Assembly: GCA_947452785.1 (NCBI GenBank)
Contig: CANGDZ010000011.1
Span: forward strand, 1 to 64,000
Length of the DNA stretch: 64,000 bases
Direction: 5' to 3'
DNA from: Comamonadaceae bacterium
GTDB lineage: Bacteria > Pseudomonadota > Gammaproteobacteria > Burkholderiales > Burkholderiaceae_C
Shown here: positions 56,320 to 64,000 of the stretch, piece after piece
Layout: every line of letters begins with the position of its first letter
Position numbering within the stretch: position 1 is the stretch's first letter
Position numbers and translations under genes: made by a program
Notes under the pieces: model-generated
What the model saw: the letters and a program-made list of their open reading frames with translations, nothing else
Databases searched by the model: none
Told to the model about the DNA's origin: nothing

Positions 56320-57747
56320 TTAGAAATTCAAAGTGCGCTTGTCCACGGCCAAGGCCGCTTCTTTCGTGGCTTCGCTCAGGGAAGGATGTGCATGGCAAAT
56401 GCGGGCGATGTCTTCGGCCGAAGCCTTGAACTCCATCGCCACCACGGCTTCAGAAATCAACTCAGACACCTGAGGGCCGACCATGTGCACGCCCAAAATT
56501 TCGTCGGTCGTGGCATCGGCCAAGAACTTCACCATGCCGGTGGTGTCGCCCAAAGCGCGGGCCCGGCCGTTCGCCAGGAACGGGAATGTGCCTGCTTTGT
56601 AAGCCACGCCGTCGGCTTTGAGTTGCTGCTCCGTGCGGCCCACCCATGCGATTTCGGGGCTGGTGTAGATCACCCAGGGAATGGTGTTGAAGTTGACATG
56701 ACCGTGTTGACCGGCAATGCGCTCGGCCACGGCAACGCCCTCTTCTTCTGCCTTGTGCGCGAGCATGGGGCCACGCACCACATCACCCACCGCCCATACG
56801 CCGGGCAGATTGGTTTTGCAGTCAGCATCGACCACAATGGCGCCGCGCTCGTCGAGCTGCAGGCCAATGGCTTCTGGGTTCAAACCAATCGTGTTGGCCA
56901 CGCGACCAATCGAGATGATCAGCTTGTCGGCGTCTAACACCACGGCTTCGCCTTTGGCGTTGGTGTAATTGACGGTGACGCCTTTTTTGCCATTGACGAT
57001 CTCACCGACTGTCACGCCGAGTTCGATCTTTAAGCCTTGCTTGTCAAAAGCCTTCTTGGCTTCTTTGGCGATTTGCTCATCCACCGCGCCCAGAAACGTG
57101 GGCAGGCCTTCGAGGATGGTCACGTCAGCACCCAGACGGCGCCAGACAGAACCCATCTCCAGACCAATCACGCCGGAACCAATCAAGGCCAGTTTCTTGG
57201 GTACAGCACCAACCCGTAAGGCACCGTCGTTAGACAGCACGTTGACTTCATCAAACGGTGTGCCTGGCAAGGCACGCGCGTTAGAACCGGTGGCGATGAT
57301 GACTTGCTTGGCGGTAATAGATTCATCCGTCTTGCCAGCCACATTGATGGTGTAGCCGCCTTCGGCTTGGCCGGCAAAGCTGCCGCGACCGTGGAAGAAC
57401 GTGATCTTGTTCTTTTTGAACAGGTACAAGATGCCGTCGTTGTTTTGCTTCACCACGTTGTCCTTGCGGGCCAACATCTTGGTCACGTCCATCTTCACGT
57501 CTTTCGCGCTGATGCCGTGTTCTGCGAAGTGATGGTTGGCATGGTCAAAGTGCTCACTGGACTGCAGCAAGGCTTTGGACGGAATGCATCCCACGTTGGT
57601 GCAGGTGCCGCCAGGGGCTGGGCCGCCGGCTGCGTTTTTCCACTCGTCGATACACGCGACTTGGAAACCCAGTTGGGCGGCGCGAATGGCCGCGATGTAG
57701 CCGCCGGGGCCACCGCCAATGACGACGACATCAAATTGTTTGCTCAT
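56320..57747 (-). CDS. lpdA: Dihydrolipoyl dehydrogenase (E3)
   Basis: A 475-residue FAD enzyme that reoxidises dihydrolipoamide of the 2-oxoglutarate (and possibly pyruvate) dehydrogenase complex. The FAD motif is VVVIGGGPGGYIAAIRAAQ, the redox disulfide is in GGTCTNVGCIPSKAL, the NAD motif is LALIGSGVIGLEMGSVW and the catalytic His-Glu is in CHAHPSLSEATKEA. It is the third gene of sucA-odhB-lpdA, 11 bases after odhB. The start ATG at 57747 gives MSKQFDVVVIGGGPGG. The terminator follows at 56262-56287. Confidence 0.97.
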   Translation of the reverse strand: MSKQFDVVVIGGGPGGYIAAIRAAQLGFQVACIDEWKNAAGGPAPGGTCTNVGCIPSKALLQSSEHFDHANHHFAEHGISAKDVKMDVTKMLARKDNVVKQNNDGILYLFKKNKITFFHGRGSFAGQAEGGYTINVAGKTDESITAKQVIIATGSNARALPGTPFDEVNVLSNDGALRVGAVPKKLALIGSGVIGLEMGSVWRRLGADVTILEGLPTFLGAVDEQIAKEAKKAFDKQGLKIELGVTVGEIVNGKKGVTVNYTNAKGEAVVLDADKLIISIGRVANTIGLNPEAIGLQLDERGAIVVDADCKTNLPGVWAVGDVVRGPMLAHKAEEEGVAVAERIAGQHGHVNFNTIPWVIYTSPEIAWVGRTEQQLKADGVAYKAGTFPFLANGRARALGDTTGMVKFLADATTDEILGVHMVGPQVSELISEAVVAMEFKASAEDIARICHAHPSLSEATKEAALAVDKRTLNF

Positions 57748-57758
57748 GTCAATTCCAA

Positions 57759-59027
57759 TCAGATGTCGAACAAGAGGCGGGCTGGATCTTCCAGCGCTTC
57801 TTTCATGGCCACCAAGCCCAAGACAGCTTCGCGGCCGTCAATGATGCGGTGGTCATACGACATGGCAAAGTAGTTCATGGGGCGAACCACGACTTGGCCG
57901 TTTTCCACCATGGCGCGGTCTTTGGTCGCGTGCACGCCCAAAATAGCCGACTGCGGTGGGTTGATGATGGGGGTCGACATCATCGAGCCGAAAGTGCCGC
58001 CGTTGGAGATGGAGAAAGTACCGCCGGTCATTTCTTCCATGCCCAGCTTGCCGTCACGGGCTTTGACGCCGAACTCGGCAATTTTCTTCTCGATGTCGGC
58101 AAAGCTCATTTGGTCAGCGTTGCGCAAAATGGGCACCACCAAACCACGTGGCGAACCGACAGCGATACCAATGTCGAAATAACCGTGGTAAACGATGTCG
58201 TTTCCGTCCACCGAGGCGTTGAGCACGGGGAACTTCTTCAGGGCGTGCACTGCGGCCTTGACAAAGAAGCTCATGAAACCCAGCTTGCAGCCATGTTCCT
58301 TCTCAAAACGCTCTTGCATGCGCTTGCGCATGTCCATGACCGGCGCCATGTTGATTTCGTTGAAGGTGGTCAGGATGGCATTGGTCGATTGCGATTGCAG
58401 CAAACGCTCGGCCACGCGGGCGCGCAGACGTGTCATGGGCACGCGTTGCTCTGGACGATCGCCTAGGCTTGGCGCTTTGGTCGCCACTTGCGGCAATGAC
58501 TTGGTGGGCACGCCCGTGGGGATCACGGCAGCAGTCGATTGCACACCACCGGACACCCCACCTGCAATGTTTGACAGCACATCGCCCTTGGTCACGCGGC
58601 CATCTTTGCCGGTGCCAGGCACGGAGCCTGCGGCCAATTGGTTGTCGGCCATCAGTTTAGAAGCCGCAGGCATCGCCACACCGGCTTTGCTGTTGGACAC
58701 AGCGGCAGCAGCGGTGACAGGCGCGGCAGGCGCCGATGCAGTCACTGCGGCTGGGGATGCTGCAGGGGCCGAGGCACCCACTTTGCCGTCGGTGTCGATG
58801 CGTGCAATCAGTTGCTCGGCGGCCACGGTGCCGCCATCGGCCACCAAGATTTCGCACAACACACCGGAGGCCGGTGCGGGCACTTCAAGCACCACTTTGT
58901 CAGTCTCGATGTCGATCAGGATTTCGTCTGCAGTCACAGACTCGCCCACTTTTTTCTTCCATTGCAGCATGGTGGCTTCTGCCACAGATTCAGACAGCTG
59001 AGGAACTTTGACTTCTACGATTGCCAT
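57759..59027 (-). CDS. odhB: Dihydrolipoyllysine-residue succinyltransferase (E2 of 2-OGDH)
   Basis: A 422-residue E2 component. The lipoyl domain carries the lipoylated lysine in [17 protein letters not shown] at about 43. An Ala-rich linker follows. The peripheral subunit-binding domain is [21 protein letters not shown] (in two halves) with [12 protein letters not shown]. The catalytic acyltransferase domain has [38 protein letters not shown] and the His-Asp of [13 protein letters not shown]. It transfers the succinyl group to CoA. It lies 39 bases after sucA. Confidence 0.97.
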   Translation of the reverse strand: MAIVEVKVPQLSESVAEATMLQWKKKVGESVTADEILIDIETDKVVLEVPAPASGVLCEILVADGGTVAAEQLIARIDTDGKVGASAPAASPAAVTASAPAAPVTAAAAVSNSKAGVAMPAASKLMADNQLAAGSVPGTGKDGRVTKGDVLSNIAGGVSGGVQSTAAVIPTGVPTKSLPQVATKAPSLGDRPEQRVPMTRLRARVAERLLQSQSTNAILTTFNEINMAPVMDMRKRMQERFEKEHGCKLGFMSFFVKAAVHALKKFPVLNASVDGNDIVYHGYFDIGIAVGSPRGLVVPILRNADQMSFADIEKKIAEFGVKARDGKLGMEEMTGGTFSISNGGTFGSMMSTPIINPPQSAILGVHATKDRAMVENGQVVVRPMNYFAMSYDHRIIDGREAVLGLVAMKEALEDPARLLFDI

Positions 59028-59066
59028 ATCAATTCTTTCTTGTATGTGAGTGTGGATTGCGCGGAC

Positions 59067-61934
59067 TTATTTGGTCAGCACAAAACCTTTGATCTTGCCG
59101 AAAGCGCCTTCAACCAGCGCTTTTTGCTGTTCTTGGTGCAGGTGTGAGTAACCCACGGCTGGCGACGCGGAAGCGGCACGGCCCGAGTAACCCAGCTTTT
59201 GACCCGACAACATGTTTTCGTGGATGTAGTGCTGCACAAAGAACCAAGCGCCTTGGTTTTGCGGTTCATCCTGTGTCCAGACCAATTCCGTGGCGTTGGG
59301 GTACTTTTTAAGTTCAGAAGCAAAAGCTTTGTGTGGGAACGGATAAAGCTGCTCAGCACGCAAAATGGCCACATCGTCAGCACCCAATTCTTCGCGCTTC
59401 TTCACCAGGTCGTAATACACCTTGCCAGAACAGACCACCACGCGTTTGACCTTGTCGGCCTTGAGCGCCTTGTTTTCAGGGATCACGGTTTGGAACAGAC
59501 CTTTGGTGAACTCCGACACAGGCGATGTGGCGTCTTTGTTACGCAGCAGCGACTTGGGTGTGAAGATGATCAAAGGCTTGCGCAGGTCACGCACCATTTG
59601 GCGACGTAACACGTGGAAGATCTGGCTGGCCGTGGTGGGCTGCACGATCTGCATATTGGTGTCAGCGGCCAATTGCATGAATCGCTCCAGACGCGCCGAG
59701 CTGTGCTCTGGGCCTTGGCCTTCGTAGCCGTGAGGCAACATCAAAGTCAGGCCGTTGACACGGCCCCACTTGACTTCACCTGAGGCGATGAACTGGTCGA
59801 TCACCACTTGCGCACCGTTGGCGAAATCGCCAAACTGCGCTTCCCAAATCACCATGGTGTTGGGGTCGTTAGAGGCGTAGCCGTATTCAAAACCCAGCAC
59901 CGCTTCTTCGGACAGGATGGAATCGATCACGACAAAGGGGGCTTGGTTCTCAGTCACGTTTTGCAACGCGACATAGGTACCGGTGTCCCATTTTTCACGC
60001 TTTTGGTCGTGAATCACAGCATGGCGGTGTGTGAAGGTGCCACGGCCGCAATCTTCACCTGACAAACGCACCGGGTAGCCGCTGGCCACCAGTGAAGCAA
60101 ACGCCATGTGCTCCCCCATACCCCAATCCACAGGTGTATCGCCACGGCCCATGGCGGCGCGGTCGTCGTATACCTTTTTCACCAACTGGTGAGGAGTGAC
60201 CGACTCAGGGATGGTGGTGATTTTGGTGGCCAGGCGTTTCCACTCGGCCAAGGGGATGGCGGTCTCACCCGCATCGGTCCACTTCTTGCCCATAAAGGGT
60301 GACCAGTCCACCGTGAACTTGGTTTTGAAGTTGGTCAGCACTGGGTCATCGGTGTGCTTGCCTGCTTCCAAAGCGGCGCGATACGCCTTGACCATATCGT
60401 CGCCCAAACTCTCGCCCAAGCCTTGATTGGTCAATTTATCGGCAAACAATTTGCGGGTGCCAGGGTGAGCGGCAATTTTTTTGTACATCAACGGCTGGGT
60501 CAATGCGGGGGTATCTTGCTCGTTGTGACCCAACTTGCGGAAACACACGATGTCCAAGACCACGTCCTTGCGGAAGGTCATGCGGTATTCGAGGGCCAGT
60601 TGTGTGGCCAAGACCACGGCCTCTGGATCGTCTGCGTTGACGTGCAACACAGGCGCTTCCACCATTTTCACGATGTCGGTACAAAACACGCTGGAGCGCA
60701 TGTCGCGTGGGTCCGAGGTGGTGAAACCAATTTGGTTGTTGACGATGATATGCACGGTGCCGCCAGTGGCGTAGCCACGGGTTTGCGCCAGGGCCAAGGT
60801 TTCTTGGTTCACACCTTGACCGCCAAAAGCGGCGTCGCCGTGCACCAACACGGGCAACACTTGGCTGCCAGTGGGGTCGGCGCGGCGGTCCATACGCGCG
60901 CGCACAGAGCCTTCCACCACGGGGTTGACGATTTCCAAGTGCGAAGGGTTAAAAGCCAAAGACAAGTGGACCGGGCCGCCAGGGGTGGACACGTCCGAGC
61001 TGAAACCTTGGTGGTATTTCACGTCGCCTGATGGCAATTCTTCAGGCGCGGTGTGGTCAAACTCGGCGAACAAGTCGGCTGGCAATTTGCGCATGGTGTT
61101 GACCAGCACGTTCAAACGGCCACGGTGGGCCATACCGATCACGACTTCTTGCACGCCTTTGAGGCCGGCCGAGTTGATCAACTCGTCCATCGCGGCGATA
61201 AAGCTTTCGCCGCCTTCCAGCGAGAAACGCTTTTGACCGACGTACTTGGTGTGCAAATAGCGCTCAAGTCCTTCTGCTGCGGTCAAGCGCTCCAAAATGG
61301 CTTTTTTCTTTTCGGAATTGAAGTTGGGCTTGCTGCGGATGCTCTCCAGCTTCTCCTGCCACCAGCGCTTTTCAGCTTGGTCGGTGGCATACATGTACTC
61401 GGCGCCCAGGGTGCCGCAGTAGGTTTCGCGCAAGGCGTTGAGCAATTCGCGCAAGGACATATTGTTCTTGCCGAAGAAGGTGTTGCTGGTGTCGAACACG
61501 GTTTCTTGGTCGGAATCTGTGAAACCGTAGAAAGCGGGGTCCAGGTCTGGGATCTTGGGACGCTCGGTACGCTTTAAGGGGTCGAGGTCGGCCCAGCGTT
61601 GCCCCACGTTGCGGTAGGCCGCAATAAGTTGCTGCACAGCGGTACGCTTGCGTCCCATTTCCACACTTTCACTGGCCATGACGACTTTGGTGCCGCCCGA
61701 TTTGGCGCGCTCAGCAAAGGCGTTAATGACGGGCAAGTGCGGTACATCCTTGGCGTTGGAGCCATCGACTGCGGGGACATGCTGGAGGGCGTCGAAGTAT
61801 TCGCGCCATGAATCAGGGACGCTACCGGGATTGGCCAGGTAGTTTTCGTACATCTCTTCGACATATGGGGCATTGCCGCCGAACAGGTACGTATTGCCTT
61901 GGTAGGCAGAATAGACGGAATTTGTCTCGCTCAT
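59067..61934 (-). CDS. sucA: 2-oxoglutarate dehydrogenase E1 component
   Basis: A 955-residue thiamine-diphosphate enzyme that decarboxylates 2-oxoglutarate in the TCA cycle. Family blocks are SLEGGESFIAAMDELIN, VIGMAHRGRLNVLVNTM, the HLSLAFNPSHLEIVNPV segment and LPHGYEGQGPEHSSARLER. The N-terminal LFGGNAPYVEEMYENYLANP shows the subunit-binding helix type. GGAGGT lies nine bases before the ATG at 61934. It is first in the sucA-odhB-lpdA operon. A 210-base gap separates it from prpE. Confidence 0.97.
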   Translation of the reverse strand: MSETNSVYSAYQGNTYLFGGNAPYVEEMYENYLANPGSVPDSWREYFDALQHVPAVDGSNAKDVPHLPVINAFAERAKSGGTKVVMASESVEMGRKRTAVQQLIAAYRNVGQRWADLDPLKRTERPKIPDLDPAFYGFTDSDQETVFDTSNTFFGKNNMSLRELLNALRETYCGTLGAEYMYATDQAEKRWWQEKLESIRSKPNFNSEKKKAILERLTAAEGLERYLHTKYVGQKRFSLEGGESFIAAMDELINSAGLKGVQEVVIGMAHRGRLNVLVNTMRKLPADLFAEFDHTAPEELPSGDVKYHQGFSSDVSTPGGPVHLSLAFNPSHLEIVNPVVEGSVRARMDRRADPTGSQVLPVLVHGDAAFGGQGVNQETLALAQTRGYATGGTVHIIVNNQIGFTTSDPRDMRSSVFCTDIVKMVEAPVLHVNADDPEAVVLATQLALEYRMTFRKDVVLDIVCFRKLGHNEQDTPALTQPLMYKKIAAHPGTRKLFADKLTNQGLGESLGDDMVKAYRAALEAGKHTDDPVLTNFKTKFTVDWSPFMGKKWTDAGETAIPLAEWKRLATKITTIPESVTPHQLVKKVYDDRAAMGRGDTPVDWGMGEHMAFASLVASGYPVRLSGEDCGRGTFTHRHAVIHDQKREKWDTGTYVALQNVTENQAPFVVIDSILSEEAVLGFEYGYASNDPNTMVIWEAQFGDFANGAQVVIDQFIASGEVKWGRVNGLTLMLPHGYEGQGPEHSSARLERFMQLAADTNMQIVQPTTASQIFHVLRRQMVRDLRKPLIIFTPKSLLRNKDATSPVSEFTKGLFQTVIPENKALKADKVKRVVVCSGKVYYDLVKKREELGADDVAILRAEQLYPFPHKAFASELKKYPNATELVWTQDEPQNQGAWFFVQHYIHENMLSGQKLGYSGRAASASPAVGYSHLHQEQQKALVEGAFGKIKGFVLTK

Positions 61935-61979
61935 TTTTCGCTGACCTCCGTTCCCCTTGAGGAAACATTAGTTGGTTGA

Positions 61980-61985
61980 TGTATA
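61980..61985 (-). promoter_or_regulatory. Possible -10 box for sucA
   Basis: TATACA on the minus strand lies 46 bases upstream of the sucA ATG. No clear -35 box is found at 17 bases; this is a weak call. The rest of the 61935-62110 gap shows no further gene or repeat that I can support. Confidence 0.35.
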
Positions 61986-62110
61986 CCTTCCGCGACACGG
62001 CTGGACCGGTTGGCGGATGCGACTGTGGCATGGGAAGGGCCTAAGTAACAACCATCATTGTGCCATGGGTTCACCGTGATCTAACTTACAGGTTCCGAAA
62101 AGAAACTCGC

Positions 62111-62145
62111 ATACACAAAGACCCCGAATGGGGGTCTTTGTGTAT
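62111..62145 (-). terminator. Strong 15-bp hairpin after prpE
   Basis: A perfect 15-base inverted repeat, ATACACAAAGACCCC and its complement, with a five-base GAATG loop. It ends on the prpE stop codon (62145-62147). A run with several Ts follows a few bases later on the minus strand. It probably terminates prpE and shields sucA from read-through. Confidence 0.75.
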
Positions 62146-64000
62146 CAAACCTTGATCAAGTCGACGATTTGTTGCAACGCCGCCGGGTCATCCATGGTGG
62201 TCAGGTCGCCAGGATCACGGCCTTCGGCCACGGCCTGGATGGCGCGGCGCAGCAATTTGCCGCTGCGCGTCTTCGGCAAAGAAGTGACAAACAACACCCG
62301 CGAAGGCCGCGCCACGGCGCCGAGTTGCGAGTCCACCACCTTCATCACTTCGCCCTCCAGCTTAAGACGGGCTGCCGCATCGGTCAGGCCCGAGGTGTCT
62401 TTGACGATGGCAAAAGCCATGGCCACCTGCCCCTTTAGCTGATCGGCCACACCGACCACGGCCACTTCGGCGATATTCGGATGGCTTGAAATACTCTCTT
62501 CAATCTCACGTGTGCCCAAGCGGTGACCTGCGACGTTGATCACGTCATCGGTGCGGCCCAAAATGAAGAAGTAGCCATCCTCGTCGCGCACCGCCCAATC
62601 GAAGGTGTTGTAAACCTGCTTGTTGGGCACCGTGTTCCAGTAGGTACTGACAAAGCGCTTGTCATCGCCCCAAATGGTTTGCAAGTTACCGGGAGGCAAG
62701 GGGCCGTCAATGGTCAAAACGCCTTTTTGATTCGCACCCGTCAGCTCTTCGCCGGTTTGATCGTCCACCAATTTGACGTTGTAGCCGTACACCGCTTTGC
62801 CGGGCGAGCCGAACTTGCTGGGGGCTTTTTCCACGCCGTTGCAAATGGTCAAAATCGGCCAACCGGTTTCGGTTTGCCAGTAATTGTCGATGATGGGCTT
62901 GCCGTTCAAGCCTGCTGAAATCCATTTGGCGGTGGGCTCGTCCAGCGGCTCACCCGCCAAAAACAAGGCTTTGAGGCTGGACAGGTCGTACTTACTGAGC
63001 AACGCAGGGTCTTGTTTTTTCAGCACTCTAATGGCCGTGGGTGCGCTGAACATGATGTTGACTTTGTATTTCTCCACCAAGCTCCACCAGATGCCGCCAT
63101 CAGGACGGGTCGGTAGGCCTTCGTACATGATGGTGGTCATGCCACCGATCAGTGGACCATAGATGATGTAGCTGTGGCCCACCACCCAGCCGATGTCGCT
63201 GGTGCAAAAGAAGGTGTCACCCGGCTTGCTTTGGTAAATATGGGGGATGCTCGACGCCAGGGCCACGGTGTAGCCGCCGGTATCGCGTTGCACGCCTTTG
63301 GGCTTGCCGGTGGTGCCCGATGTGTACAGGGTGTAACTGGGATGCGTGGACTCGACCCAGACGCAGGGCACGACCGTGTCCATGTGCTTGGTGCGCTCAG
63401 TGGCGTAGTCCACATCGCGCCCCGCCACCGGCGTGTAAGCCACCAACTGGCGGTCCACCATCAAAACACTGGAAGGTTTGTGGGCCGACAGGCGAATTCC
63501 CTCGTCCAACAGGGGTTTGTAGGCCACGCCCTTGCCGCCACGTGAGCCGGCGTCGGCGCTGATGATGACCCTTGGGGAAGCGTCCTCAATTCGGGTTGCC
63601 AAGGAATGCGAAGCAAAACCACCGAACACCACCGAGTGAATCGCCCCCAAACGCACGCAGGCCAACATGGCAAAAGCCGCCTCGGCGATCATGGGCATGT
63701 AGATCAGCACACGGTCACCTTTGACCACGCCCAGGTCTTGCAAAATGGCGGCCATGCGCTGGACTTCGGCGTGCAGGTCGCGGTAGGTGTAGGTTTTTTC
63801 TTGGTCGGTTTCGGTCGAAACAAAAATCAAAGCCGCCTGATCGGCGCGGTCTTGGAGGTGGCGGTCCACCGCGTTGTGGCACAGATTGGTCTCGCCGCCC
63901 ACAAACCATTTGGCAAAAGGCGGATGGCTGTAGTCACAAATCTGCTGCGGCGCTACGGACCAATCCACCAACTTGGCTTGCTCGGCCCAAAAGGCGTCAC
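62145..64000 (-). CDS. prpE: Propionyl-CoA synthetase PrpE (5' end missing)
   Basis: At least 618 residues of an acyl-CoA synthetase of the acetyl/propionyl type; the first codons lie beyond base 64000. The reading frame at the edge gives DAFWAEQAKLVDW, the family N-terminal block. Further blocks are YTSGTTGKPKGVQRDTGGY, the WWSLVEKYKVNIMFSAPTA segment, the DNYWQTETGWPI adenylate loop, LGRTDDVINVAGHRLGTREIE and the acylated lysine in PKTRSGKLLRR. The KGVQRDTGGY and IIDNYWQTETG wording favours propionate over acetate. It is separated from sucA by a strong hairpin. Confidence 0.93.
   Translation of the reverse strand, partial: DAFWAEQAKLVDWSVAPQQICDYSHPPFAKWFVGGETNLCHNAVDRHLQDRADQAALIFVSTETDQEKTYTYRDLHAEVQRMAAILQDLGVVKGDRVLIYMPMIAEAAFAMLACVRLGAIHSVVFGGFASHSLATRIEDASPRVIISADAGSRGGKGVAYKPLLDEGIRLSAHKPSSVLMVDRQLVAYTPVAGRDVDYATERTKHMDTVVPCVWVESTHPSYTLYTSGTTGKPKGVQRDTGGYTVALASSIPHIYQSKPGDTFFCTSDIGWVVGHSYIIYGPLIGGMTTIMYEGLPTRPDGGIWWSLVEKYKVNIMFSAPTAIRVLKKQDPALLSKYDLSSLKALFLAGEPLDEPTAKWISAGLNGKPIIDNYWQTETGWPILTICNGVEKAPSKFGSPGKAVYGYNVKLVDDQTGEELTGANQKGVLTIDGPLPPGNLQTIWGDDKRFVSTYWNTVPNKQVYNTFDWAVRDEDGYFFILGRTDDVINVAGHRLGTREIEESISSHPNIAEVAVVGVADQLKGQVAMAFAIVKDTSGLTDAAARLKLEGEVMKVVDSQLGAVARPSRVLFVTSLPKTRSGKLLRRAIQAVAEGRDPGDLTTMDDPAALQQIVDLIKV

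Noticed and set aside
61935-62110. Possible small gene in the sucA-prpE gap
   Set aside because: No frame with a start and ribosome site was convincing; only a -10-like box and the hairpin are supported.

Overview
This is a 64 kb, almost gap-free stretch of a Burkholderiales chromosome. The protein types and the gene order (hfq-hflX-hflK-hflC-DUF2065-hisZ-purA; der-bamB-yfgM-hisS-ispG-rodZ-pilF-rlmN-ndk; sucA-odhB-lpdA; selO-msrB-yciB-bolA-ppiC) point to the Comamonadaceae, something like Limnohabitans, Rhodoferax or Polaromonas. The family-level call is an inference from gene content; the genus is a guess. Coding density is high, with no intergenic gap above about 210 bases. I see no tRNA, rRNA, CRISPR array, insertion sequence or prophage.

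Layout. 1-3285 (minus): an acyl-CoA ligase of the DmdB type, a LIV-type substrate-binding protein and the first codons of a LivH-type permease, cut by the window edge. 3427-7032 (plus): a compact operon of SelO, MsrB, YciB, BolA and a PpiC-type isomerase, closed by a clear terminator. 7127-11588 (minus): purL followed by a small lipoprotein with a cystatin-like domain. 11734-15189 (plus): map and glnD. 15191-21820 (minus): a carbohydrate ABC importer (binding protein, two permeases, ATPase) ending in a cytoplasmic GH31 glycosidase; opposite it at 21889-22851 is a CE15-like esterase. 22893-29729: ygiQ, yigZ, a split chromate transporter, a lipoprotein, rlmB, and the ybbA/tesA divergent pair. 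29805-48469 (minus): about 19 kb of collinear housekeeping genes from ndk down to a lysine-rich small protein. 48597-51721 (minus): rluB, scpB, rluD. 51750-52550 (plus): bamD. 52525-56228 (minus): zapE, a small secreted protein, a DUF465 protein and a DinG helicase, tightly overlapped. 56320-61934 (minus): the complete 2-oxoglutarate dehydrogenase operon. 62145-64000 (minus): prpE, cut by the window edge.

How the genes work together. Most of the window is core physiology: purine synthesis (purL, purA, a phosphoribosyltransferase), nitrogen sensing (glnD), the TCA cycle and propionate activation, outer-membrane assembly (bamB, bamD), ribosome and RNA maintenance (der, hfq, rlmB, rlmN, rluB, rluD, hflX), membrane quality control (hflKC, yfgM) and oxidative repair (selO, msrB). 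The accessory-looking parts are the sugar importer/GH31/CE15 locus, the acyl-CoA ligase with LIV-type transporter, the chrA pair and the cystatin-like lipoprotein. The two most interesting are the cystatin-like lipoprotein behind purL and the sugar locus, where both enzymes lack a signal peptide and would act on imported substrate. I found no clear new defence or mobile system.
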